Below are positions 44,331 to 56,822 of a stretch of DNA of 64,000 nt, piece by piece. The stretch spans positions 156,200,750 through 156,264,749 of the forward strand of contig JAHLJT010009436.1 in assembly GCA_031308135.1 (NCBI GenBank), given 5' to 3'. Origin of the DNA: Acheta domesticus (taxonomy: Eukaryota; Arthropoda; Insecta; Orthoptera; Gryllidae). The notes under the pieces were generated by a model. It was given only the letters and a program-made list of their open reading frames with translations, did not search any database and had not been told where the DNA came from. The number at the start of each line of letters is the position of its first letter. The stretch's first letter is position 1. Made by a program: the position numbers and the translations under genes.

Positions 44331-47300
44331 AATTTTGTAAAACAGGAAAATTTTTCGATTTTCGAATTTGACCCCCGTGTTATGCGTCCTAGCACGGAAT
44401 TTTATGGCGAATTCACTGGTTAAGTCCGGTTTTCGATCCGACTCTTAGTTTTCGAGAAAATGGCGAAAAACATGATCGTAAGTTGTGATCTCAAATGAAG
44501 GCCCATTTGGCGCTACGACGCTTTGTTTCCGAGATAAAGGCGAAAAACGGAAAAATTTTTCGATTTTTGAATTTGACCCCAATGTTATGCGTCCTAGCAC
44601 GGAATTTTATGGCGAATTCACTGGTGAAGTCCGTTTTTCGATCCGACTCTTAGTTTTCGAGAAAATGGCGAAAAACATGATCGTAAGTTGTGATCTCAAA
44701 TGAAGGCCCTCTTGGCGCTACGACGCTTTGTTTCCGAGATAAAGGCGAAAAACGGAAAAATTTTTCGATTTTCGAATTTGACCCCAGTGTTATGCGTCCT
44801 AGCACGGAATTTTATGGCGAATTCACTGGTGAAGTCCGTTTTTCGATCCGACTCTTAGTTTTCGAAAAAATGGCGAAAAACATGATCGTAAGTTGTGATC
44901 TCAAATGAAGGCCCTTTTGGCGCTACGACGCATTGTTTCCGAGATAAAGGCGAAAAACGGGATAATTTTTCAATTTTTGAATTAGACCCCAATGTTATGC
45001 GTCCTAGCATGGAATTTTATGGCGAATTCACTGGTGAAGTCCGTTTTTCGATCCGACTCTTAGTTTTCGAGAAAGTGGCGAAAAACATGATCGTATGTTG
45101 TGATCTCAATTGAAGGCCCTTTTGGCGCTACGACGCTTTTGTTTCCGAGATAAAGGCGAAAAACGGGAAAATTTTTCGATTTTTGAATTTTACCCCAATG
45201 TTATGCGTCCTAGCACGGAATTTTATGGCGAATTCACTGGTGAAGTCCGTTTTTCGATCCGACTGTTAGTTTTCGAGAAAATGGCGAAAAACATGATCGT
45301 AAGTTGTGATCTCAAATGAAGGCCCTTTTGCCGCTACGACGCTTTGTTTCCGAGATAAAGGCGAAAAACGGAAAAATTTTTCGATTTTTGAATTTGACCC
45401 CAATGTTATGCGTCCTAGCACGGAATTATATGGCGAATTCACTGGTGAAGTCCGTTTATAGATCCGACTCTTAGTTTTCGAGAAAATGGCGAAAAACATG
45501 ATCGTAAGTTGTGATCTCAAATAAAGGCCCTTTTGGCGCTACGACGCTTTGTTTCCGAGATAAACGCGAAAAACGGAGAAAAATTTTTCGATTATCGGAT
45601 TTGACCCCAATGTTATGCGTCCTAGCACGGAATTTTATGGCGAATTCACTGGTGAAGTCCGTTTTTCGATCCGACGCTTAGTTTTCGAGAAAATGGCGAA
45701 AAACATGATCGTAAGTTGTAATCTCAAATGAAGGCCCTTTTGGCGCTACGACGCTTTGTTTCCGAGATAATGGCGAAAAACGGGAAAATTTTTCGATTTT
45801 TGAATTTGACCCCAATGTTATGCGTCGTAGCACGGAATGTTATGGCGAATTCACTGGTGAAGTCCGTTTTTCGATCCGACTCTTAGTTTTCGAGAAAATG
45901 GCGAAAAACATGATCGTAAGTTGTGATCTCAAATGAAGGCCCTTTTGGCGCTACGACGCTTTGTTTCCGAGATAAAGGCGAAAAACGGAAAAAATTTTTG
46001 GATTTTCGAATTTGACCCAGTGATATGCGTCCTAGCACGGAATTTTATGGCGAATTCACTGGTGAAGTCCGTTTTTCGATCCGACTCTTAGTTTTCGAGA
46101 AAATGGCGAAAAACATGATCGTAAGTTGTGATCTCAAATGAAGGCCCTTTTGGCGCTACGACGCTTTGTTTCCGAGATAAAGGCGAAAAACGGAAAAAAT
46201 TTTTGGATTTTCGAATTTGACCCAGTGATATGCGTCCTAGCACGGAATTTTATGGCGAATTCACTGGTGAAGTCCGTTTTTCGATCCGACTCTTAGTTTT
46301 CGAGATAATGGCGAAAAACATGATCGTAAGTTGTGATCTCAAATGAAGGCCCTTTTGGCGCTACGACGCTTTGTTTCCGAGATAAAGGCGAAAAACGGGA
46401 TAATTTTTCGATTTTTGAATTAGACCCCAATGTTATGCGTCCTAGCACGGAATTTTATGAATAATAATAAATATGAATTTTATGAATTTTATGAATAACG
46501 AAATTCACTGGTGAAGTCCGTTTTTCAATCCGACTCTTAGTTTTCGAGAAAATGGCGAAAAACATGATCGTAAGTTGTGATCTCAAATGAAGGCCCTTTT
46601 GCCGCTACGACGCTTTGTTTCCGAGATAAAGGCGAAAAACGGAAAAAAATTTCGATTTTCGAATTTGACCCCAGTGTTATGCGTCCTAGCACGGAATTTT
46701 ATGGCGAATTCACTGGTGAAGTCCGTTTTTCGATCCGACGCTTAGTTTTCGAGAAAATGGCGAAAAACATGATCGTAAGTTGTAATCTCAAATGAAGGCC
46801 CTTTTGGCGCTACGACGCTTTGTTTCCGAGATAATGGCGAAAAACGGGAAAATTTTTCGATTTTTCAATTTGACCCCAATGTTATGCGTCGTAGCACGGA
46901 ATTTTATGGCGAATTCACTGGTGAACTCCGTTTTTCGATCCGACTCTTAGTTTTCGAGAAAATGGCAAAAAACATGATCGTAAGTTGTGATATCCAATGA
47001 AGACCCTTTTGGCGCTACGAAGCTTTGTTTCCGACATAAGGCGAAAAACAGGAAAATTGTTCTATTTTTGAATTTTACCCCAATGTTATGCGTCCTAGCA
47101 CGGAATTTTATGGCGAATTCACTGGTTAAGTCCGTGTTTGGATCCGACTCTTAGTTTTCGAGAAAATGGCAAAAAACATGATCGTAAGTTGTGATCTCAA
47201 ATGAAGACCCTTTTGGCGCTACGAAGCTTTGTTTCCGAGATAAAGGCGAAAAATGGAAAAATTTTTCGATTTTCGAATTTGACCCCAGTGTTATGCGTCC

Positions 47301-50300
47301 TAGCACGGAATTTTATGGCGAATTCACTGGTGAAGTCCGTCTTTCGATCCGACGCTTAGTTTTCGAGAAAATGGCGAAAAACATGATCGTAAGTTGTGAT
47401 CTCAAATGAAGGCCCTTTTGGCGCTACGACGCTTTGTTTCCGAGATAAAGGCGAAAAAACGGAAAAAATTTTTGGATTTTCGAATTTGACCCCAGTGTTA
47501 TGCGTCCTAGCACGGAATTTTATGGCGAATTCACTGGTGAAGTCCGTTTTTCGATCCGACTCTTAGTTTTCGAGAAAATGGCAAAAAACATGATCGTAAG
47601 TTGTGATCTCCAATGAAGGCCCTTTTGGCGCTACGACGCTTTGTTTCCGACATAAAGGCGAAAAACAGGAAAATTGTTCTATTTTTGAATTTTACCCCAA
47701 TGTTATGCGTCCTAGCACGGAATTTTATGGCGAATTCACTGGTTAAGTCCGTGTTTGGATCCGACTCTTAGTTTTCGAGAAAATGGCAAAAAACATGATC
47801 GTAAGTTGTGATCTCAAATGAAGACCCTTTTGGCGCTACGAAGCTTTGTTTCCGAGATAAAGGCGAAAAATGGAAAAATTTTTCGATTTTCGAATTTGAC
47901 CCCAGTGTTATGCGTCCTAGCACGGAATTTTATGGCGAATTCACTGGTGAAGTCCGTCTTTCGATCCGACGCTTAGTTTTCGAGAAAATGGCGAAAAACA
48001 TGATCGTAAGTTGTGATCTCAAATGAAGGCCCTTTTGGCGCTACGACGCTTTGTTTCCGAGATAAAGGCGAAAAACGGAAAAAATTTTTGGATTTTCGAA
48101 TTTGACCCCAGTGATATGCGTCCTAGCACGGAATTTTATGGCGAATTCACTGGTGAAGTCCGTTTTTCGATCCGACTCTTAGTTATCGAGAAAATGGCGA
48201 AAAACATGATCGTATGTTGTGATCTTAAAAGAAGGCCCTTTTGGCGCTAACGACGGTTTGTTTCCGAGATAAAGGCGAAAAACGGGATAATTTTTTGATT
48301 TTTGAATTAGACCCCAATGTTATGCGTCCTAGCACGGAATTTTATGAATAATAATAAATATGAATTTTATGAATTTTATGAATAACGAAATTCACTGGTG
48401 AAGTCCGTTTTTCATACCGACTCTTAGTTTTCGAGAAAATGGCGAAAAACATGATCGTAAGTTGTGATCTCAAATGAAGGCCCTTTTGCCGCTACGACGC
48501 TTTGTTTCCGAGATAAAGGCGAAAAACTGAAAAAATTTTCGATTTTCGAATTTGACCCCAGTGTTATGCGTCCTAGCACGGAATTTTATGGCGAATTCAC
48601 TGGTGAAGTCCGTTTTTCGATCCGACTCTTAGTTTTCGAGAAAATGGCGAAAAACATGATCGTAAGTTGTGATCTCAAATGAAGGCCCTTTTGGCGCTAC
48701 GACGCTTTGTTTCCGACATAAACGCGAAAAACGGAAAAACTTTTCGATTTTCGAATTTGACCCCAGTGTTATGCGTCCTAGCACGGAATTTTATGGCGAA
48801 TTCACTGGTGAAGTCCGTTTTTAGATCCGAATCTTAGTTTTCGAGAAAATAGCGAAAAACATGATCGTAAGTTGTGATCTCAAATGAAGGCCCTTTTGGC
48901 GCTACGACGCTTTGTTTCCGAGATAAAGGCGAAAAACGGAAAAATTTTTCGATTTTCGAATTTGACCCCAGTGTTATGCGTCCTAGCACGGAATTTTATG
49001 GCGAATTCACTGGTGAAGTCCGTTTTTCGATCCGACTCTTAGTTTTCGAGAAAATGGCAAAAAACATGATCGTAAGTTGTGATCTCAAATGAAGGCCCTT
49101 TTGGCGCTACGACGCTTTGTTTCCGACATAAAGGCGAAAAACAGGAAAATTTTTCTATTTTTGAATTTTACCCCAATGTTATGCGTCCTAGCACGGAATT
49201 TTATGGCGAATTCACTGGTTAAGTCCGTGTTTGGATCCGACTCTTAATTTTCGAGAAAATGGCAAAAAACATGATCGTAAGTTGTGATCTCAAATGAAGA
49301 CCCTTTTGGCGCTACGAAGCTTTGTTTCCGAGATAAAGGCGAAAAATGGAAAAATTTTTCGATTTTCGAATTTGACCCCAGTGTTATGCGTCCTAGTACG
49401 GAATTTTATGGCGAATTCACTGGTGAAGTCCGTCTTTCCATCCGACGCTTAGTTTTCGAGAAAATGGCGAAAAACATGATCGTAAGTTGTGATCTCAAAT
49501 GAAGGCTCTTTTGGCGCTACGACGCTTTGTTTCCGAGATAAAGGCGAAAAACGGAAAAAATTTTTGGATTTTCGAATTTGACCCCAGTGATATGCGTCCT
49601 AGCACGGAATTTTATGGCGAATTCACTGGTGAAGTCCGTTTTTCGATCCCACTCTTAGTTATCGAGAAAATGGCGAAAAACATGATCGTAAGTTGTGATC
49701 TCAAAAGAAGGCCCTTTTGGCGCTACGACGCTTTGTTTCCGAGATAAAGGCGAAAAACGGGATAATTTTTTGATTTTTGAATTAGACCCCAATGTTATGC
49801 GTCCTAGCACGGAATTTTATGAATAATAATAAATATGAATTTTATGAATTTTATGAATAACGAAATTCACTGGTGAAGTCCGTTTTTCAAACCGACTCTT
49901 AGTTTTCGAGAAAATGGCGAAAAACATGATCGTAAGTTGTGATCTCAAATGAAGGCCCTATTGGCGCTACGACGCTTTGTTTCCGAGATAAAGGCGAAAA
50001 ACGGAAAAACTTTTCGATTTTCGAATTTGACCCCAGTGTTATGCGTCCTAGCACGGAATTTTATGGCGAATTCACTGGTGAAGTCCGTGTTTGGATCCGA
50101 CTCTTAGTTTTCGAGAAAATGGCAAAAAACATGATCGTAAGTTGTGATCTCAAATGAAGACCCTTTTGGCGCTACGAAGCTTTGTTTCCGAGATAAAGGC
50201 GAAAAATGGAAAAATTTTTCGATTTTCGAATTTGACCCCAGTGTTATGCGTCCTAGCACGGAATTTTATGGCGAATTCACTGGTGAAGTCCGTCTTTCGA

Positions 50301-52123
50301 TCCGACGCTTAGTTTTCGAGAAAGTGGCGAAAAACATGATCGTATGTTGTGATCTCAATTGAAGGCCCTTTTGGCGCTACGACGCTTTTGTTTCCGAGAT
50401 AAAGGCGAAAAACGGGAAAATTTTTCGATTTTTGAATTTTACCCCAATGTTATGCGTCCTAGCACGGAATTTTATGGCGAATTCACTGGTGAAGTCCGTT
50501 TTTCGATCCGACTGTTAGTTTTCGAGAAATGGCGAAAAACATGATCGTAAGTTGTGATCTCAAATGAAGGCCCTTTTGGCGCTACGACGCTTTGTTTCCG
50601 AGATAAAGGCGAAAAAACGGGATAAATTTTTCGATTTTTGAATTTAGACCCCAATGTTATGCGTCCTAGCACGGAATTTTATGGCGAATTCACTGGTTAA
50701 GTCCGTGTTTCGATCCGACTCGTTAGTTTTCGAGAAAATGGCGAAAAAACATGATCGTAAGTTGTGATCTCAAATGAAGGCCCTTTTGGCGCTACGACGC
50801 TTTGTTTCCGAGATAAAGGCGAAAAACGGAAAAATTTTCGATTTTCGAATTTGACCCCAGTGTTATGCGTCCTAGCACGGAATTATTATGGCGAATTCAC
50901 TGGTGAAGTCCGTTTATCGATCCGACTCTTAGTTTTCGAGAAAATGGCGAAAAACATGATCGTAAGTTGTGATCTCAAATGAAGGCCCTTTTGGCGCTAC
51001 GACGCTTTGTTTCCGAGATAAACGCGAAAAACGGAAAAACTTTTCGATTTTCGAATTTGACCCCATGTGTTATGCGTCCTAGCACGGAATTTTATGGCGA
51101 ATTCACTGGTGAAGTCCGTTTTTAGATCCGAATCTTAGTTTTCGAGAAAATAGCGAAAAACATGATCGTAAGTTGTGATCTCAAATGAAGGCCCTTTTGG
51201 CGCTACGACGCTTTGTTTCCGAGATAAAGGCGAAAAACGGAAAAATTTTTCGATTTTCGAATTTGACCCCAGTGTTATGCGTCCTAGCACGGAATTTTAT
51301 GGCGAATTCACTGGTGAAGTCCGTTTTTTCGATCCGACTCTTAGTTTTCGAGAAAATGGCAAAAAACATGATCGTAAGTTGTGATCTCAAATGAAGGCCC
51401 TTTTGGCGCTACGACGCTTTGTTTCCGACATAAAGGCGAAAAACAGGAAAATTTTTCTATTTTTGAATTTTACCCCAATGTTATGCGTCCTAGCACGGAA
51501 TTTTATGGCGAATTCACTGGTTAAGTCCGTTTTTCGGATCCGACTCTTAATTTTCGAGAAAATGGCAAAAAACATGATCGTAAGTTGTGATCTCAAATGA
51601 AGACCCTTTTGGCGCTACGAAGCTTTGTTTCCGAGATAAAGGCGAAAAATGGAAAAATTTTTCGATTTTCGAATTTGACCCCAGTGTTATGCGTCCTAGT
51701 ACGGAATTTTATGGCGAATTCACTGGTGAAGTCCGTCTTTCCATCCGACGCTTAGTTTTCGAGAAAATGGCGAAAAACATGATCGTAAGTTGTGATCTCA
51801 AATGAACGCTCTTTTGGCGCTACGACGCTTTGTTTCCGAGATAAAGGCGAAAAACGGAAAAAATTTTGGATTTTCGAATTTGACCCCAGTGATATGCGTC
51901 CTAGCACGGAATTTTATGGCGAATTCACTGGTGAAGTCCGTTTTTCGATCCCACTCTTAGTTATCGAGAAAATGGCGAAAAACATGATCGTAAGTTGTGA
52001 TCTCAAAAGAAGGCCCTTTTGGCGCTACGACGCTTTGTTTCCGAGATAAAGGCGAAAAACGGGATAATTTTTTGATTTTTGAATTAGACCCCAATGTTAT
52101 GCGTCCTAGCACGGAATTTTATG
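44331..52123 (+). repeat. Large 205-bp satellite array, about 38 monomers
   Basis: Head-to-tail monomers of 205 bp run from the edge of duplication copy B to the gap. Each holds AGTTTTCGAGAAAATGGCG, GGCGCTACGACGCTTTG, TTTCCGAGATAAAGGCG, GTTATGCGTCCTAGCACGG and GGCGAATTCACTGGTGAAG. Each unit contains a GAATTC site. Units are highly similar, and some blocks repeat as multi-monomer sets. A variant with a roughly 42-bp AATAATAAATATGAATTTTA insertion recurs at 46457, 48344 and 49819. As 205 is not a multiple of three, the frequent 72-codon open frames are not a protein repeat. Confidence 0.95.
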
Positions 52124-52223
52124 NNNNNNNNNNNNNNNNNNNNNNNNNNNNNNNNNNNNNNNNNNNNNNNNNNNNNNNNNNNNNNNNNNNNNNNNNNNNN
52201 NNNNNNNNNNNNNNNNNNNNNNN
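52124..52223. other. Assembly gap (100 N)
   Basis: Exactly 100 undetermined bases, the usual placeholder for a gap of unknown size. It interrupts a satellite monomer at the same base where the 42-bp insertion variant begins in other units. The true array is probably longer. Confidence 0.98.
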
Positions 52224-53485
52224 ACAGCTATAATCGCGATCATTCCAGGTGAATACTCGAACATCACTATATCCCAAGACTTCCAGTCTGTTGCCAATGT
52301 CGAAAATAATTTTTACAAGACTTAACAAATATTTGTAAACGCTTACAATATTCAAACTAATTTATTATTGATCTTATCTTCGCAATGAATAAAATAATAA
52401 AATGAACTTTCAACCTAGAATAAATGTTCGTAAATAAATACTTTTGATTCGGAAGCTAATTGTTCTCTGCCTGCATGGTTGAGGGTCACAAGACTTCCTT
52501 GTTCTGGACTTTATTTGCTATTCTTTCAAATGTTTAGGTTCGAGCTGAATAAGGATGTGTTTTGTAGTCTCGTTCACCGAAGATATTCGTTACGCTGATT
52601 ACTGAACATCAGCGACAGAGACGAGAATTAAGGTGTCTCATATTTGTTTGGGTTTAATCGATATTGCAGCAAGTAGGAGAATTATACTAGTTAAAGGAGA
52701 AGAAGGAAGTTCTTACAAGACAGACTTTTTGAAGGCAACCAAAAATAGTTATTGGAAAACAAATTACATGACAGATATGTAAGATATAAAAATAATAGTA
52801 CGCATAGTTAAGAAATTAAGCATTTATTTTTGATGACATATTACCTCTAAACCTGCACTGAAGGAGCAAATATCTACTTATTTCGTATTTAAGAAAAAAA
52901 ACCCGTCTTATTTCGTATTTTAAGACACCCAATGATTATTGCTTTTGAATTTAATAAGTAAATTAATTAATAGAAATAGATACATTCTTGAGCTTTTATA
53001 GTAATCTAAGTCCACATTCACATGTCATTTGAATGTTAAACATTTCGTTTTCAATTTCATGGATTCGCGAATTCAAGACACTTGTACTTCATCTGGAAGA
53101 CTCTCAACCTCTTGTCTTCTGCGTTTTCACCGCAACATCGATATGAGGGTCTCAGAAAGCAAAAGGCTGTGATGAATGTCATAATTTGTTGATATAGCAA
53201 ACATTTTTTCTCGTACTTGTTCCCGTACATGTTCCCGTACTTCCGATAATCTTTGTCGGAGCTCTGCGCATCTTCCGTCAATTGTCCTATTGGAATATCA
53301 TTGAAATTATAAATCTGCTCTGTGAATCACAATATTGTGTACGGTTTAGGGCATATAAAATCAATTATAAAGTTCCACAGTTTGCTGTCTGCCTCTTCGT
53401 CTCCCCTCGTCAGTGCCTGCAGCACACCGCCCTGTCCGATGTAGCTCGAACAGCTCCCCCGCGTTACTCGGCACGCCGATTCCTA
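52224..53485. other. AT-rich non-coding stretch
   Basis: Unique-looking sequence right of the gap with no satellite monomers, no recognised gene and no element ends. Confidence 0.5.
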
Positions 53486-54800
53486 ACAAGGGAGTAACAG
53501 ACCCTTCATGTCGGAACACCCTCGAAATTTTAATGGCATATGCTATTGTGATACCAAAAACTCGTTGCGAAAAATAGCGGCCAGTTTCCACTGCAAGGCC
53601 TCCAAATAAAACTTTGAAAAACACATATAAGTACTAGGAAAAAGATAGACGCCTCTACCGGTCCGTTTGGCAGCCCTTACTCCGGGCGAGCTGGCGCGAG
53701 GGACCCCAAGGTCACGGATGAGTCGGCCGGCCCGTCAGCGGCCCTGCAATAAACAAGGGCTGCATAGTTTCGCACCCAGTTCATCTTTCACTGTTACAAA
53801 AGAATAACATTTGCAATGGCTACAGAGCAAGTTGTGTTAAATCCTTAACATAGTTGAGTTCGCCTTGTGTTGCTTTCGTAACAAAGTGTATCTTCGAAGG
53901 GAAGTGTAAATGAAAAAGAACGAGACATGGGTCAATGTATTATCGAATTGATCGAAAATAATAGCACTGAAGTGGAGCATTACTAGGAATCGACCCTCGT
54001 TGTATGCGAAGGAAGTGATTGTGATCAAGTGATAGTGATAGGGATAGTGATACAGACTGCCAAAAGCATACTTCTACCACGAGTGATGATATGGGAAAGT
54101 GTTTTATTAGAATCAGACAGTGAATCCCCGGAAACTAGCGATCAAAAGTCAGTCACCTTGCAAATCCTCCGTTCGATTTATTATCCAAGCCCTGTGAAAA
54201 ATACATGAGGATGTTAGCATTAGCTACGAGTACAAGAAGAAAGCTGTGGAATTCTGGTTGATTGAGGGCGGTAAGAAACGTTTTTCATATCACATGTCCG
54301 TAGAAATTTTCGTGCCCGCGTGATGTCAGAGAGACACTATATTTGTGGAAAAAGCAAGTGGAAAGCATGACAGCAATCCTAGTGAACACAAAAAAATTAC
54401 GTATGAGAAACTTTGGTCTCGATTTGAACTTGTAAGAAGAATGAATCAAAATGAAAATGATGAAGATTTGCGACAGTGGACCCTGGAAATTTCACAAGAA
54501 ACTGGCAGCAAAAATGTATTTTCCGCCTCTCACTCCTCAATCAATCTTTTAAAAAAGCGCACAAAATTAAGAGCAGGAAAATAACAAAGTGTGTATCACG
54601 CACTTACATTCACGACGAAACACAAAGGTGTGGTTGTAGAAGAATTTCTCAAAAACGCCAAAGAGAGATTTTCACATTACTCCCAGTCGTCTAATACAGA
54701 CCAAAGTGGATTTCAACGCGAAATGCGATCAAAACGGGCTTTGTCGTTTGTTGGTGGAAATCATACACAGACGTTGCTCAATCAGTTAGTGCGTTATCAC

Positions 54801-56822
54801 TAGGGCCCGGATAATTATGTACTAAAAATTAGGAAATATGTACATATATATGTATTAAATGTATAGAAATATGTACTAAAAAGTAAGAAATATGTAACAC
54901 TTTAATTATTATATCAATTCGTTTTAATAAAATACTTTTGCTTAATGTTGATCTGTGTAGACTTAATATACTCGTAAGAACAAAATTAAAACATTATTCT
55001 ACTCAACAATTCTGTTATTTACAATGGTCTCTAAAAAATGAGAAACAAATATTTGTTTCAAATACTTAGAAAATATCTGAATGTGACGTCACCGACGCTT
55101 TAAATTACTTTCTTGTGACTTTTTTTCTACTCTTTTTTCGTCTTCCTCGTCCTCATCTTCTTTGTCATCTTCTTTCTTCGTCGTCGTTTCTTCTTTGTCG
55201 TCTCCTCCTCCTCCTTCTTCTTCTTCGTCGTCGTCGTCTCCTCCTTCTTCTTCGTCGTTCCTCCTCCTCTTCTTCGTCCTCTCTCCTTCCTTCTTTCTCT
55301 TCCTTCTTCTTCGTCGTCTCCTTCTTCTTCGTCGTCTCCTCTTCATTCTTCTTCGTCGTCTCCTCCTCCTTCTTCTTCTTCTTCTTCTTCGTCGTCTCCT
55401 CCTTTCTACGTCGTCTCCTTCGTCATCGTTTTCTTTTGTCTTCGTCGTCTTCTTTCTTCTTCTTGTTCTCGTTTCTCTGTCTTTCTCTTCGTCGGTATTG
55501 TACTGGAGTTTAATCAACACCACCTACATCTAGTTAGGTGGCGTTGATTTAGTTCCCGGTATATTTACCAAGATCACAGCGCAAAACAACGAAAAACACG
55601 TTTTTGGAAGTTTCTTAGGATTTTATAGCCATTTCTGGAAACAAATTATCAATACCCCATTAGGACGCCGGAGAGACGCGTAGATGACACCTCGTTTGTC
55701 TCCACTAGTGCACGGGAAGTAATCAGAGAGACCCGTGAGAGACGGAACGGCTCATCCGCAAGCATGCACACGAGGAGTTTACTCAATTACTCTATAGGGA
55801 TGAAATTTTTCCTATTATCTGTCCGAAGGTCTTGTACCGACCAAGTGTTTCCACATCGAATGACGTTACTGGTGTATATTCAAACTTTGTCCCAACATGT
55901 CACTGTTCAATGCTATTCACGGATTAGGGAATAAAAACAATGCTGGTTGATATTTAATCAATTGACTCTTAGCACAAATTCAGCTTTCTTATAATGTTCT
56001 TACCCATGACGCTATTGCTTGACTTCTTTGAAAAGATAAACCAAACTTTGCCTATGGAAAATTCCCAGTCTGCGTTACCACAAGGTTTAAGCCAATCGCC
56101 GTGAATTATTTTCTATCCTTCTCTTATCCAAAAGCTGTATTGCCACATCATGATTTTTCTTTAGGTTTCACCTCACAGAGATACTTTACAAACAAGGATT
56201 TAGGCTCCAGTGCAACAACGGGGAAAGAAAACTGTCAATGGCGCTTTCCTGAGCTGCGTTGGTGCGTGTAATTTTTGGCGAAGGGCATTAAGGTCAAAAC
56301 AGACCTCTGAAAAATAACTTTGGGGCGCGAGTTATCGCTTGCTAGACGTACCATTTTCATACACAAAATTTATTTCTGAGTATATTTTGTTCTCTGCTTT
56401 ACTCGCGCTGAAATCTACACACTGGAAGCTTTGGAGTGCAACACCTTCCCTTTTGTAGGGTTCTGCGTGCTGCAATATCAACATTTTTACGCATGCAATT
56501 GCGCCAATTGAGAGGAGGCTGCCGAAAAATTGTTTGAAACAATGCTGAATTGTTTTGTCTTGGTTATTCCTTTTCAAAAACATGTAGGATAAATGAAGAA
56601 TTATACAAAAAGAATGCAGAAAAGGAAAATATTAAGAAATATTAAAAATGTACTTTTGTGAAAATATGTAAATATATGTACTTTCGGGTAAAATATGTAA
56701 ATTATGTAATAAAAAGTCATCGGTTTTAGACCCTAATCGACATGAAACGTAAATATATTGTGGTTTTGACTTGATAAAGTTAACATACGGAAATATGTAA
56801 TTACATAATTATCCGGGCCCTA
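54801..56822. mobile_element. Non-autonomous hAT-type element, 2022 bp
   Basis: Perfect 21-bp inverted ends starting TAGGGCCCGGATAATTATGT (54801-54821 and 56802-56822). An 8-bp target duplication GTTATCAC flanks it (54793-54800 and 56823-56830), the length typical of hAT transposons. The interior has no transposase frame; it carries a long pyrimidine triplet repeat and unassigned sequence. It sits inside the pogo-like transposase gene. Confidence 0.9.
55130..55505. repeat. TTC/CGT pyrimidine-rich triplet microsatellite
   Basis: About 375 bp of TCTTCTTCGTCGTCTCC-type triplets, almost purely pyrimidine on the plus strand apart from the G of CGT units. The long Arg/Glu/Asp-rich and Ser/Leu-rich open frames here follow directly from the repeat. 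Confidence 0.95.

Noticed and set aside
44485..52049. Dozens of 72-codon open frames beginning MISNEGPFG in the satellite
   Set aside because: They are one frame of each 205-bp monomer. The period is not divisible by three, frames on both strands are equally open, and there are no splice or start signals.
55089..55533. Arg/Glu/Asp-rich (minus) and Ser/Leu-rich (plus) ORFs of 123-144 codons
   Set aside because: Direct translation of the TTC/CGT triplet microsatellite in different frames; no protein signal beyond the repeat.
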